Assembly (NCBI GenBank): GCA_903889445.1
Contig: CAISXF010000079.1
Span: forward strand, 1-64,000
Direction of reading: 5' to 3'
DNA: 64,000 nt
Source: an uncultured Pseudomonadota bacterium
Lineage (GTDB): Bacteria; Pseudomonadota; Gammaproteobacteria; Methylococcales; Methylomonadaceae
The translations under genes and the position numbers were made by a program. Below the pieces are notes generated by a model, which was not told the origin of the DNA, did not search any database, and saw only the letters and a list, made by a program, of their open reading frames with translations. Position 1 is the stretch's first letter. Each line of letters begins with the position of its first letter. This document shows positions 27,450 through 37,037 of the stretch, one piece after another.

Positions 27450-30400
27450 TGGCTGATTTTTCTTGGTGATATTCGCTGATGGTTAAATTTCGGAGCATCG
27501 ATTTTTTGCCGTCTTCGTTGTGAACCAAATTCACGCTTTTTACATAATCCTCAATGACATGGATTTTTTGCAACGGTGTCACAATCAACAATTGCAGATT
27601 TAATTTTTTGAATAATTCCAAACCGTACCGCGCCGAATCGTCCGAACCCCGCCCAAACGCTTCATCAATCATCACAAAACGAAAACTGCGCGATTTGGTT
27701 TCGCCCCATTCCAAACCGAATTGATACGCCAACGCCGACGCTAAAATGGTGTACGCTAATTTCTCTTTTTGACCGCCCGATTTTCCCGCCGAATCCGAAT
27801 AGTATTCTTTTTCTTGGTCATCTTCGCGCCACCGTTCCGACGCTGAAAATAAAAACCAATTTCGCACATCAGTAACTTTTTTTGTCCACTTTTTGTCTAT
27901 ATCAACGCTACCTTCTTGTCCTTGAAAACGGTCGATGATTTTTTTGACCTGAAAAAAGCGATGCTCATCATATAAACTTTCTTCGCTACTCAACGCATCG
28001 GCTAAACACGCGCGTAAATCTTGTCGAAACGTTCGAACATCATTGTCATTGCTGTGTTCGCAAACCAATTTAATATACGTTCCCGCGTTGTAATCAATCG
28101 CCGATAACGAACGATTGATGCGCTCTAATTTATCGCGAATATCTTGTTGTTCTTTGTCTAAATTCGCCTGAAACATGGCGATTTTTTGAATCGTGCCTTC
28201 TTTGAGCATTTGATGAAAACGCTGCTCGTGGCGCGGCAAATCTTCCGATTCAAGTTTTTTAAATATCGCGCCAAATTCTGGGGCGGATTCCAATTTGACA
28301 TCGACATCGCGAGCTTCGATTTTGAAACGGTCTTTGTATTTCTGCATTTGTGCAGTAATTTTTCCGTTTAACTGCGTCGATTTATCCGATTCGCGGTTGA
28401 TTTGCCCGCCCAACCACGTCCGCATCGTGCTTTTACTGCTGTCGCAATTGGCAATCGTCAACATCACATTTTGCAACGCCGACGGTTGCATCGTGCGTAA
28501 TGTTGGAAAAATAGTGTGTCGTTTTTCTGCATCCAAACTTTCAACCACTTTCAAACCAGCTTTCAAATCGTTTTTATCGTGTTCTAAATTTGTTTCAAAA
28601 CTACCGCTGTTTTTAATCGCGATTTCAATTTCACAATCCTTCAGTTTCAACTTTTCAACGATTTCTTGTAATTGATTTTGCAGATTTTTGAGAATGTCGG
28701 AACCTTCTTCAATTTGTTTTTTCTCAGTAAGTAAATCGTCAATTTTACGAGTGAAACTTTGCCAATCAATATCGGCAAACGTTTCCACATTGAGTAAATC
28801 ACGGGCTTTATCACGGCGAGATTCTAACGATTTATGTTGTAAATCGAGGTTTTTTAACTTTTCAATACAAGTAAAACCATCGCGCACGAAGGTCGCTTGT
28901 TGTTGCCCAAGCGATTCAATTTTGGCGTGATTATCCCAACCCAAAATAAATTTTGAACGGTCGTCAATCGAATAACGATCATCTTTTTCGTGTCGATTCG
29001 CGCCACTTTTGATTTGCCCTGATTGCGTAATCGCTTTGGACTGACGACGAAATTCGTCCAAATTATCCGCACAAAAATAATCAAATCGGCGAGCAATTTC
29101 AAGGTTTAACCAATCGTAAAAACGGCTGTCGGTTTTAATCCGTAATTTGTGAAACAACGATTGTGGCGCGGGCAATTCAAATTTTTCAGCGGTAAATTCT
29201 TTGATGCGAAAATAAACAATCCGCCCTTTCAAACGATGATTATCAACATAGTGCGCGACTTTTTCGTAATGCTCTTCCGCCACCAACAAACTCAAACCAA
29301 AACCATGAAACACGCGCTCAATCGCGCCCGCCCATTCGGGTTGCGCTTCATCAACGTTGAGTAATTCGCCAATAAACGGCACCGAATCTGTCGAAACCCC
29401 AATCGCGGCGCAAAGTTGCTCGCGCATTTGTAAATTAGAAAGCGGAATGTTGCTGCGACGCGCCCGCAACGAGGTTAATTCGTCATCCAATTGTTTAATC
29501 GATTCATTTAATTCATTGCGCCGAATTGTCGTCGCCATTTTTTCTTGAGTGAGGTCAGCTTGTTGCGGCTCGATTTCGTTCAATAATTTTTGCGCGTGCT
29601 GGCGATTATCCAAAAAACGGTCGCTGTCATTCGCGTCAACTAAATCAATCGCGGCGCAAAACGCTTGATAACGTTTGGCTTGATGTACTTTTTGTTGTTT
29701 CTGACTTTCTAACCGCGAAATTTCTGTCGCTAAGGTTTCTAAACGTCGCCCGCCATTGTCTTCAATGCTTTGTTTGAGTTGATCGCGATGGTCGCGACAA
29801 TCAGAAATTTCTTGTTGCTGAGAAAGTAATTTTTCTTGATGTTTCGCCAGCTCAATTTCACGCTGACTAATTCGATCCGTTAAAAACGTGGCTTTGTAAT
29901 GGGCAAAATAGGCATCTAACGCCTCGCGACATTGTTCTTTTTCGGCGTGAACTTTCTGCGATTGTTGATAATCGTGGTAATCGGCGGCTAATGGACGCAG
30001 TAATTCGAGTTGTGATTTCGCTTTTAAAATCGCTTCGTGAGCGCGATTGAGATTATCAAATTCGTGGCAAATGGATTCTACTCGTTCTTGAACGGGCGGT
30101 GCTTCAAGCATTTGCTGTTGCACAAATGCCGTTAAATTGCCGACCGATTTCATCGAAACCGTTTGATAAAATAACGTGAGAGCTTGTTCAGATTCAATGC
30201 CTAAATGTCGCCGAAAATCTGCTGCGTATTGACTAAAACTGTCGAAAACTTCAACGTTATTAGATTGCCGTTTCAAACGCTTTTTCAAGTCTGAAATATC
30301 GCTGCCAAAATTCGAGAAATCATGAGCAATCGTTAATTCGTCGGTGCTGACAATGTAAAAACGTTCGGGTTGCGCTTTATCTTCTTTGCACCACAAAACC

Positions 30401-30807
30401 TGCGCCAACGTAACTTTGCTGTCATAACCTTGATTGTAAAAATAACCCAATAAAACGCTGTAATTATTTTTGTCTCGCAATGGAACAGGCTTTGAAGTTA
30501 AATCTTCAGCATCTTTGCCGCTTTTGTAATGCCCGCGCACATACGATTCTAAATTTCGTTCTTTTCCTTCTGCGCCAGCGGCTTTGTTGAAAATAATTTG
30601 TTGCGCGGGAACCAGTAGCGTCGTCAACGCATCCACCACCGTAGATTTCCCTGAACCAATATCGCCGGTGAGCAACGTATTTTCACCATTCGGGAAAATG
30701 TGCCAGATGGTTTTGTCGAAAGTTCCCCAGTTATAAAGTTCAAAACGATGCAGGCGAAATCCTGCAAACTCATTTTCGACCATAGATTCAAGCGGCATTG
30801 TGTGCAT
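27439..30807 (-). CDS. jetC: Wadjet protein JetC, SMC/MukB-like ATPase
   Basis: A 1122-residue SMC-like ATPase. It has Walker A GDIGSGKST near residue 50, long coiled coils on both sides of a hinge-like region, the ABC signature SGGQKEKL and Walker B FRFVMIDEAFGRG close to the C-terminus. It extrudes DNA loops together with JetA (kleisin) and JetB (KITE). It overlaps jetB by 20 bases at its start and jetD by 11 at its end, so the operon is translationally coupled. An in-frame ATG at 30783 is an alternative start. Confidence 0.95.
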   Translation of the reverse strand: MHTMPLESMVENEFAGFRLHRFELYNWGTFDKTIWHIFPNGENTLLTGDIGSGKSTVVDALTTLLVPAQQIIFNKAAGAEGKERNLESYVRGHYKSGKDAEDLTSKPVPLRDKNNYSVLLGYFYNQGYDSKVTLAQVLWCKEDKAQPERFYIVSTDELTIAHDFSNFGSDISDLKKRLKRQSNNVEVFDSFSQYAADFRRHLGIESEQALTLFYQTVSMKSVGNLTAFVQQQMLEAPPVQERVESICHEFDNLNRAHEAILKAKSQLELLRPLAADYHDYQQSQKVHAEKEQCREALDAYFAHYKATFLTDRISQREIELAKHQEKLLSQQQEISDCRDHRDQLKQSIEDNGGRRLETLATEISRLESQKQQKVHQAKRYQAFCAAIDLVDANDSDRFLDNRQHAQKLLNEIEPQQADLTQEKMATTIRRNELNESIKQLDDELTSLRARRSNIPLSNLQMREQLCAAIGVSTDSVPFIGELLNVDEAQPEWAGAIERVFHGFGLSLLVAEEHYEKVAHYVDNHRLKGRIVYFRIKEFTAEKFELPAPQSLFHKLRIKTDSRFYDWLNLEIARRFDYFCADNLDEFRRQSKAITQSGQIKSGANRHEKDDRYSIDDRSKFILGWDNHAKIESLGQQQATFVRDGFTCIEKLKNLDLQHKSLESRRDKARDLLNVETFADIDWQSFTRKIDDLLTEKKQIEEGSDILKNLQNQLQEIVEKLKLKDCEIEIAIKNSGSFETNLEHDKNDLKAGLKVVESLDAEKRHTIFPTLRTMQPSALQNVMLTIANCDSSKSTMRTWLGGQINRESDKSTQLNGKITAQMQKYKDRFKIEARDVDVKLESAPEFGAIFKKLESEDLPRHEQRFHQMLKEGTIQKIAMFQANLDKEQQDIRDKLERINRSLSAIDYNAGTYIKLVCEHSNDNDVRTFRQDLRACLADALSSEESLYDEHRFFQVKKIIDRFQGQEGSVDIDKKWTKKVTDVRNWFLFSASERWREDDQEKEYYSDSAGKSGGQKEKLAYTILASALAYQFGLEWGETKSRSFRFVMIDEAFGRGSDDSARYGLELFKKLNLQLLIVTPLQKIHVIEDYVKSVNLVHNEDGKKSMLRNLTISEYHQEKSANGA

Positions 30808-31393
30808 AATTTTGATAAATCGTTAATTTTTCGTTAAGCGCGGATGTCCAATCGGCATCAACCAGCGCGATAATAATGCGTTGAATTTCTAGGTTTTCAT
30901 CGTCTGTTTTCAGTTTGCGTAAAAACCCTAATTCAATCACTTTGTTAATAGTCGTGGCAATTTGTTCGGTGGTTTGCGCTTCATTACTTTTTTCAGGCAT
31001 AAACACCCGCATCGAATTTTGCAATTCTTGGCGCGACACAATGACACGCGGCGAATCGCCCGTTGCGTCGGATTCCACCAATTTTTTACGCAACAACACG
31101 CACAGCAAACTAATCGGGTAACTCAACTGCCGACGCGCCATCAAACGTGGCAAGGCTTTTTCTTTTTCAGTGGGATTTTCATCGACCGAAATGGCTTGTT
31201 GATACAACCACGCAAACCCTTCGCTGTCGTCAATTTGTAAATCCAAGCCTAAAACCGCAATGTAATCGCGCACCTCATTTTCTAAATCGAGCAATGATTC
31301 CCACAACGCTGGTTGCTCATCACGAAACAAAATGCCTTTTAAAAGGTGAATAACAACAGGTGAAATTTTGGAATGTCGTAAAGATTTAGTCAT
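30788..31393 (-). CDS. jetB: Wadjet protein JetB, KITE-like subunit (DUF4194)
   Basis: The 201-residue protein has the winged-helix pattern of DUF4194: LLKGILFRDEQPALWESLL, FAWLYQQ, then YPISLLCVLLRKKLVE and a C-terminal region FLRKLKTDDENLEIQRIIIALV. JetB bridges the JetC heads and JetA, as MukE does for MukB. It lies eight bases after jetA and overlaps jetC. Confidence 0.93.
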   Translation of the reverse strand: MTKSLRHSKISPVVIHLLKGILFRDEQPALWESLLDLENEVRDYIAVLGLDLQIDDSEGFAWLYQQAISVDENPTEKEKALPRLMARRQLSYPISLLCVLLRKKLVESDATGDSPRVIVSRQELQNSMRVFMPEKSNEAQTTEQIATTINKVIELGFLRKLKTDDENLEIQRIIIALVDADWTSALNEKLTIYQNYAHNAA

Positions 31394-31401
31394 ATTTTTG
31401 A

Positions 31402-32841
31402 TTAAGTTCGGCTAAAAATAATGCGTGGCATCATGGCGGATTTCTTTGTGCCGTCAGGCGTGAACCATTCAATTTCAACGGTTTTTTCAGTTTCGATAAT
31501 GCCACCGTTATCGGCGGTTGCTAAATTCAAATACGCCACCAATTCACTCAAGCCTTTTTCCAACGGATATTCAACACAGATTTCTTCTAACGTAATTTGC
31601 GTTTTAGTTTGTAAGGCTTTACGAATTCGCGCCAGCAATAACAACGTATCGACATAATGCTGACTATAAAGTGCGTCGGTTTCAAATTCCGCCACACCCG
31701 AAATCAACGCTTCAGATGACAAAATTTGGCGCGTCGGCGGAGAAAATAAACTGCGTGACATGGACAATATGATGGCGGCTTTCGTGTCATCCAAAAACAT
31801 AAAATCTTTGTCTTTCGGTGGATTCTGTTTGACGGCAATCGCTTGTTTTTCAACTTCGTGAATAATCGCCATAATCCGTTTATTTTCCAACCAAACTTGA
31901 TCATCCAAATAACGGCGCAATTGTTCAACCAAACTGGAACTGGTGCGTTGCACTTTTTCGCCCGCTTCGAGCAAATGATATTTCATGCGCGGCAATAATT
32001 CGTCCGGTTGGCAACTTTTCACTTCATCAATTGCCAACACTTTTTGAATCAAATCATTAAATTCGTCTTGTTTGGCGGGCGACATTAACAATCCCCAAAA
32101 GGCTTTGAAACTTTTGCCTTGATCGGAATCGCCGATTTCATCGTGTTCGCCGAAGATTTCGTCGAGCAATTCGCCTTTGTGTTTATCACTGGTGGTGATT
32201 TTTTCGCGGGTTTTGCGGTCAAGTTGGCGGAAATTTTCTTCAATTTGACGAAAATCCATCAATAAACTTCGGGCGGTTTCTTCCAACTGATAGAAGCGTT
32301 CTTTGATTTGGCGCGCGTCGTAACGGATGGTTTCGCCGTTTTTTAGGCGGTTAATGTCGGCTTCGATAAGCGATTTTTGTAATTCTAATTCGGCAATTTG
32401 TTGTTGCGGGTCGGTTTGCGTCGATTGCAAAATCGCTTTCAGTAAATTAAAAATCGTCAACAAACGCGATTCCGTTCCGATAAATTGCTTTTGCTCCAAC
32501 CCGCGTAACCATTCAATCGCTTTTTCACTCGCAGGCGTTAAATCAAATTCCGGCTCATCGCTATTTTCGGTGTAATACTTTCGTAAAAAACAATTATCGC
32601 CATGCGCCCAATCATTTAAATAGGTTTTGGCTGGCTTGGGATACGTTTTTTCGCCATGAATTTTTCGTAAATGAAACAGCGTATCGTCCAGCTTTTCCAC
32701 CAAATGACTTTGCAACAAAGAACGACTATTTGGCAGAATAAAAACGCGATAAAAAAAACTAATAATTAACGGCGCATTGTCGGCGCGTAATAATTGCCAC
32801 GTCGGATGTTGACGCAAATTCACTAAATAATCGTGTTCCAT
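31402..32841 (-). CDS. jetA: Wadjet protein JetA, kleisin-like subunit (DUF3375)
   Basis: A 479-residue DUF3375 protein. The conserved start is DYLVNLRQHPTWQLLRADNAP, and long helical segments with QLEETARSLL and LDRKTREK follow. I start at ATG 32841 because the frame upstream would run back into lipA, and the DUF3375 signature begins just after this Met. It starts one base after the lipA stop, so the defence operon is directly attached to lipBA with no room for its own promoter. jetA-B-C-D order and domain content identify type I Wadjet. Confidence 0.93.
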   Translation of the reverse strand: MEHDYLVNLRQHPTWQLLRADNAPLIISFFYRVFILPNSRSLLQSHLVEKLDDTLFHLRKIHGEKTYPKPAKTYLNDWAHGDNCFLRKYYTENSDEPEFDLTPASEKAIEWLRGLEQKQFIGTESRLLTIFNLLKAILQSTQTDPQQQIAELELQKSLIEADINRLKNGETIRYDARQIKERFYQLEETARSLLMDFRQIEENFRQLDRKTREKITTSDKHKGELLDEIFGEHDEIGDSDQGKSFKAFWGLLMSPAKQDEFNDLIQKVLAIDEVKSCQPDELLPRMKYHLLEAGEKVQRTSSSLVEQLRRYLDDQVWLENKRIMAIIHEVEKQAIAVKQNPPKDKDFMFLDDTKAAIILSMSRSLFSPPTRQILSSEALISGVAEFETDALYSQHYVDTLLLLARIRKALQTKTQITLEEICVEYPLEKGLSELVAYLNLATADNGGIIETEKTVEIEWFTPDGTKKSAMMPRIIFSRT

Positions 32842-32842
32842 T

Positions 32843-33802
32843 TTAAACCAACGCCTTCGCCTGCAAATCGGCATGATAAGACGAGCGAACCAACGGCGCA
32901 CTCGCCACTTGTTTGAAACCTAAGGCTTTTGCGGTGTCGGCGTAACGGTCAAATTGCGCGGGCGTAACATATTCTTCCACCGCTAAATGCGCTTTGCTCG
33001 GTTGCAAATACTGCCCCAGCGTCAACATTGAACAACCAACATTTAATAAATCACGCATAACTTGTTCAACTTCTTCTTCCGTTTCGCCAATACCCAACAT
33101 CAAACCGGATTTCGTGGGAATCTTGGGTTTTGCGGCATGAAATTGACGAAATAATTCCAGCGAACCGTCATAATTCGCACCAGGTCGAGCTTTCGCATAC
33201 AAACGCGGCACGGTTTCCATGTTGTGATTAAATACGTCACACGGTTGCGCGGCGAGAATTTCAACCGCTTTTTCAATTCGCCCCCGAAAATCAGGCACGA
33301 GAATTTCGATTTTTGTTTGTGGTGTTTGTTGGCGAATTTGGCGAATGCAATCGGCAAAATGTCCCGCACCACCGTCACGCAAATCGTCCCGATTCACCGA
33401 CGTAATCACCACATATTTCAACGCCATCGTTTGAATCGCTTCAGCCAATTGGCGCGGTTCATTAGCGTCTAGCGATTGTGGTTTCCCGTGGGCAACATCA
33501 CAAAACGGACAACGGCGCGTACACAAATCACCCATAATCATAAACGTCGCCGTGCCGTGTTTGAAACATTCGGCGAGATTCGGACACGCCGCTTCTTCGC
33601 AAACCGTGTGTAATTTACTTGCACGCAAAATCTGTTTGATGCGGCTGGTTTCTTGACCCGACGGCAATTTAATCCGAATCCATTCGGGTTTTCGCAACGG
33701 CGTTTCGGTGATTTCAACTTTGATGGGAATACGCGCCAATTTTTCACTGTTGCGTTGATGCGTTTTAGGCGTTGCGCGGGATAGAGCTTGATAATCAGTC
33801 AT
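32843..33802 (-). CDS. lipA: Lipoyl synthase
   Basis: A radical-SAM enzyme of 319 residues that inserts two sulfurs into protein-bound octanoyl groups. The radical-SAM cluster is in [13 protein letters not shown]. The auxiliary cluster uses the [12 protein letters not shown] segment, and RSSYHA near the C-terminus supplies the LipA serine ligand. It overlaps lipB by eight bases and is followed at once by jetA. Confidence 0.97.
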   Translation of the reverse strand: MTDYQALSRATPKTHQRNSEKLARIPIKVEITETPLRKPEWIRIKLPSGQETSRIKQILRASKLHTVCEEAACPNLAECFKHGTATFMIMGDLCTRRCPFCDVAHGKPQSLDANEPRQLAEAIQTMALKYVVITSVNRDDLRDGGAGHFADCIRQIRQQTPQTKIEILVPDFRGRIEKAVEILAAQPCDVFNHNMETVPRLYAKARPGANYDGSLELFRQFHAAKPKIPTKSGLMLGIGETEEEVEQVMRDLLNVGCSMLTLGQYLQPSKAHLAVEEYVTPAQFDRYADTAKALGFKQVASAPLVRSSYHADLQAKALV

Positions 33803-34403
33803 TCAAATTTTTTAGTAAGTGGGAGACAATTTGTTGAGAAAGTTCGTTAGTTTTAATAGTCACGCCAAAATCTGCCAATTGTGTCATTTTCAAATCGGCG
33901 TAACCGCACGGATTGATAAAATTAAACGGCGTTAAATCCATATTGTTATTCAAACTCAAGCCGTGATAACAGCCATTTTGTTTGATTCGCAGCCCAATCG
34001 AACCAATTTTTTTATTTTCGACATAAACGCCACGGGCATCGGCACGCGCCACAGCGGGAATTTTATAATCCGTGAGCGTTTGAATCATTGCATTTTCGAG
34101 GTGCGAAACAATCTGTTGGCTGTTGAGATTTCGCCGTTTCAAATCAAACAGAATATAGACAATCGCCTGCCCTTCCCCGTGATACGTCACCTGCCCGCCT
34201 CGGTCGGTTTGAATGACAGGGATTTCACCGACGTTTAAAAGATGTTCACGTTTGCCATTCAAACCCAACGTGTAAACAGGAAAATGCTCAACTAGCCAAA
34301 TCTCATCTGGCGTTTCTGGTGTGCGCGTTTGCGTAAATTGTTGCATGTCGCGCCACACTTTTTCATAAAGTTGAACGCCCAATTGACGGATTTTGAACGG
34401 CAT
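33795..34403 (-). CDS. lipB: Lipoyl(octanoyl) transferase
   Basis: LipB moves octanoate from acyl carrier protein to lipoyl domains, the substrate of LipA. Family motifs [11 protein letters not shown] and the catalytic Cys in [13 protein letters not shown] are present. ATG 34403 is chosen because GGAGAAGG precedes it and the family begins near FKIRQLG; a longer reading to 34424 has no support. It heads the lipBA-jetABCD run on the minus strand. Confidence 0.95.
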   Translation of the reverse strand: MPFKIRQLGVQLYEKVWRDMQQFTQTRTPETPDEIWLVEHFPVYTLGLNGKREHLLNVGEIPVIQTDRGGQVTYHGEGQAIVYILFDLKRRNLNSQQIVSHLENAMIQTLTDYKIPAVARADARGVYVENKKIGSIGLRIKQNGCYHGLSLNNNMDLTPFNFINPCGYADLKMTQLADFGVTIKTNELSQQIVSHLLKNLND

Positions 34404-34546
34404 AACCTTCTCCAAAAAAATCAAGATTCCTGCTGATGTTTATTAACGCGGCGATAATCGCACATTTCTTTGTAATCGCGTATTATTTAACGCTTGTTTT
34501 TGTAGTTCAAGAAACTAAACACAATAATATATTTGGAGGATTTTCT

Positions 34547-34765
34547 ATGAATTTTGATTTCAAGCGCATGTTAAAGATTGAACGTAATTTAAGTGTAAAA
34601 GAAAAGCAGTACCGTTTGTATGCCGGTGTTGCGATGATTTTAATATCGGTATTTACCGCGAGTATTGCGCTATTAGTATTCGGTGTATTTTGTGTTTTTG
34701 AATTTTATTTATCATGGTGTCCCGTTTGTTCGGCTTTAAACAGAAACACTTGTGAAAATCCGTGA
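34547..34765 (+). CDS. Small inner-membrane protein (DUF2892/YgaP-like)
   Basis: A 72-residue protein with two hydrophobic stretches (LYAGVAMILISVF, IALLVFGVFCVFEFY) and the terminal WCPVCSALNRNTCE, which matches the DUF2892 ending CP...G.NTC. ATG 34547 follows a clear GGAGGA site. In other proteins this domain is attached to rhodaneses. It is monocistronic, with a terminator after it. Confidence 0.75.
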   Translation: MNFDFKRMLKIERNLSVKEKQYRLYAGVAMILISVFTASIALLVFGVFCVFEFYLSWCPVCSALNRNTCENP

Positions 34766-34805
34766 TTGAACGCGCCTATGGTTTGTAAAGCCTTAAAAAA
34801 GAGAG

Positions 34806-34838
34806 GCGGGCAAGAATTAGATTCTTGCCCGCTTTTTT
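34806..34838. terminator. Bidirectional intrinsic terminator between DUF2892 gene and gpsA
   Basis: GCGGGCAAGAAT and ATTCTTGCCCGC form a perfect 12-bp stem with a three-base loop, followed by six T; an A run on the other side serves the minus strand. Confidence 0.93.
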
Positions 34839-34842
34839 GTGA

Positions 34843-35841
34843 TTAAGATTCTGCTTTTTGTTCGCGAGCCAACAAATTTTGAACCGCTTCACGCGGCGCA
34901 AGTCCTTCGTAAAGCACTTTGTAAGTTTGTTCGGTAATTGGCATTTCAATTCCGAATTTTTGCGCCAATAAAAAGGTTTGTTTCGCTGCCGAAACACCTT
35001 CGATTTCTTGACCGATTTCTTGTCGTGCTTCGTCAGGACTTTTCCCTTGTCCCAACGCCAACCCAAATCGACGATTGCGCGATTGATTGTCGGTACAGGT
35101 CAAAAGTAAATCGCCCAAACCCGCTAAACCCATAAACGTATCTTGTTTGCCGCCGAGTTGAATTCCTAAACGAATAATTTCATTCAAACCGCGTGTAATC
35201 AACGCCGCGCGAGTGTTCGCACCATAACCCAAACCGTCCGCAATTCCCGCTGCAATCGCCATGACGTTTTTCACCGCGCCACCGACTTCCACACCGATTA
35301 AATCGTTGTTGGTGTACGCGCGAAAACGATCGCTGTGCAAAATCGTCGCAAGTTGCGCTGCAAATTCGGGTTGCGTCGAAGCAATCGTAATCGCGGTGGG
35401 TAAATCTGCCGCCACTTCTTTCGCAAAACTCGGCCCTGAAACCAATGCAGCGGATGTTTCTGAACCAAAAACCTCCGCAACAATTTCATGCAACAAACCG
35501 CCGTTTTCTTTGTTAAAACCTTTGGTTGCCCAGGCGATTTTCACGTTTTCAGACACCAACGGTTTCAACTTTTGCAGCGTATCTTTAAAAGCGTGCGAGG
35601 GAACAGACACCAAAATAATGTCACTGAATGCCGCTACTTCCGACAAATCCGACGTAAGCGTCAAATGGTCATTAAATGGCAAATTCGGCAAATATCGCCG
35701 ATTTTCGCGGTCGAGTTTCAGTGTTTCGATGTGCGCGGGATGATGCCCCCACAATAGCGTTTGGCAACCATTTCGTGCTGCCAACATGGCTAATGCCGTT
35801 CCCCAAGACCCCGCGCCAAGTACCGCTATTTTGTTAGTCAT
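34843..35841 (-). CDS. gpsA: NAD(P)H-dependent glycerol-3-phosphate dehydrogenase
   Basis: Makes sn-glycerol-3-phosphate from dihydroxyacetone phosphate for phospholipids. The 332-residue protein has the Rossmann start AVLGAGSWGTALA, the segments VSGPSFAKEV and GGAVKNVMAIAAGIADGLG with the catalytic Lys, and GLAGLGDLLLTCT. It lies 14 bases after secB, as in the conserved rhodanese-secB-gpsA group. Confidence 0.97.
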   Translation of the reverse strand: MTNKIAVLGAGSWGTALAMLAARNGCQTLLWGHHPAHIETLKLDRENRRYLPNLPFNDHLTLTSDLSEVAAFSDIILVSVPSHAFKDTLQKLKPLVSENVKIAWATKGFNKENGGLLHEIVAEVFGSETSAALVSGPSFAKEVAADLPTAITIASTQPEFAAQLATILHSDRFRAYTNNDLIGVEVGGAVKNVMAIAAGIADGLGYGANTRAALITRGLNEIIRLGIQLGGKQDTFMGLAGLGDLLLTCTDNQSRNRRFGLALGQGKSPDEARQEIGQEIEGVSAAKQTFLLAQKFGIEMPITEQTYKVLYEGLAPREAVQNLLAREQKAES

Positions 35842-35855
35842 AAGCCGTTTGAATG

Positions 35856-36317
35856 TTAGTTAATCGCGTCAGAACTAGGCGCATTCACAGCGGGTTCTTG
35901 TTGTGCGTGTTGCGCGTAAAGTGCGTCAAAATTAACGGGAGCAAGAATGAACTGTGGGAAACCGCCTTTTGCGACTAAATCCGACACCACTTCACGCGCG
36001 TACGGGAACAAAATGTTCGGGCAAAAGCTCCCCACCATGCCGCCCATTTCTTGTTCTGAAAAACCACCCAAAACGAAAATTCCCGCTTGCGTGACTTCTA
36101 CCAAATACGCCACAACGTCATCGCTTTTCACCGTGATGGTTAATTTGATGGCAACTTCAGCGAGGTTTTCGTCAAGTTGCTGAACATTGGTCGCCAAATT
36201 AAATTCAACGGCTGGTTTCCATTCTGCCACAAAAACTTGCGGTGAATTGGGCGTTTCAAACGAAATGTCTTTCGTGTAAATTTTTTGAATTGCGAATTGT
36301 TTTTCTTGTTCAGCCAT
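35856..36317 (-). CDS. secB: Protein-export chaperone SecB
   Basis: A 153-residue cytoplasmic chaperone that keeps preproteins unfolded and delivers them to SecA. The family segments FAIQKIYTKDISFETPN, FVLGGFSEQEMGGMVG-like and CPNILFPYAREVVSDLV are clear. It sits between a rhodanese gene and gpsA. The grxC gene often found in this cluster is absent. Confidence 0.97.
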   Translation of the reverse strand: MAEQEKQFAIQKIYTKDISFETPNSPQVFVAEWKPAVEFNLATNVQQLDENLAEVAIKLTITVKSDDVVAYLVEVTQAGIFVLGGFSEQEMGGMVGSFCPNILFPYAREVVSDLVAKGGFPQFILAPVNFDALYAQHAQQEPAVNAPSSDAIN

Positions 36318-36361
36318 GATTTTTCTCTCTTAAAGTTAAAGTTGTGGAAAGGTAAAAAGTT

Positions 36362-36817
36362 TTAGTTTGTTTTGGTAATACGATTTTTGCTGGTGATTTT
36401 AATCGGCAATTTGTATTCATCCTGCCACGCATTCATGCCGCCGGTCAAAATTAACACGTTTTCAAAATCCGATTTGGTTAATAATTTCGCTGCTGCCGCC
36501 GCACGAGTTCCCGTTTGGCAAGTAATTAACACCAGATTTTTTTTATATTGTTGCAGCGTGGGAAGTTGTTCGCTTAATTTGCTGAGTGGCGCGTTAATCG
36601 CGTTTTCAATGTGACCTTGAATAAAATCAGGCGATTCGCGCACATCCAAAACAATCGTATTTGCATCGTCAATTTTCATCACCGCCAACATCGGTGAAAT
36701 GAAATCGAACCTTTTGAACACAGTATCAAAAAATTCTTGGATAAGTAAAAATGTCACCACCGCCATTGCCAGTGACAAAATGTAATGATTTAAAATAAAT
36801 TCGAGATAACGATCCAT
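36362..36817 (-). CDS. Membrane-anchored rhodanese (YibN-like)
   Basis: 151 residues from ATG 36817 (MDRYLEFILNHY). One N-terminal membrane helix (LSLAMAVVTFLLIQEFF) precedes a single rhodanese domain with the active-site Cys in LITCQTGTRAA and the closing LTGGMNAWQDE. Homologues (YibN) lie upstream of secB in many gammaproteobacteria. Rhodaneses handle persulfide sulfur; the substrate here is unknown. Confidence 0.9.
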   Translation of the reverse strand: MDRYLEFILNHYILSLAMAVVTFLLIQEFFDTVFKRFDFISPMLAVMKIDDANTIVLDVRESPDFIQGHIENAINAPLSKLSEQLPTLQQYKKNLVLITCQTGTRAAAAAKLLTKSDFENVLILTGGMNAWQDEYKLPIKITSKNRITKTN

Positions 36818-36974
36818 GCGCCTTGCTTTCTGTGAAGTGAATAAATAATGCAAAATCATACCTTAATTTTGCGTGATGTCGCTGCCATTTTCAAAACACG
36901 GTGATTTTAATCGCGTGTTGAATTTTAGCAAATAGAATTTGAAGTAACTACCCGCAACGTTTATCTTTTCTGTT

Positions 36975-36983
36975 GGTATAATG
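36975..36983 (+). promoter_or_regulatory. Extended -10 promoter element for gpmI
   Basis: TGG directly followed by a consensus TATAAT, 55 bases before the gpmI ATG, fits an extended -10 (TGnTATAAT) sigma70 promoter. No good -35 was seen. Confidence 0.55.
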
Positions 36984-37037
36984 AACCGCAATTATACCCT
37001 ACCATTTGCCAATCAATTGTTATAAAGAGGAAAAATC

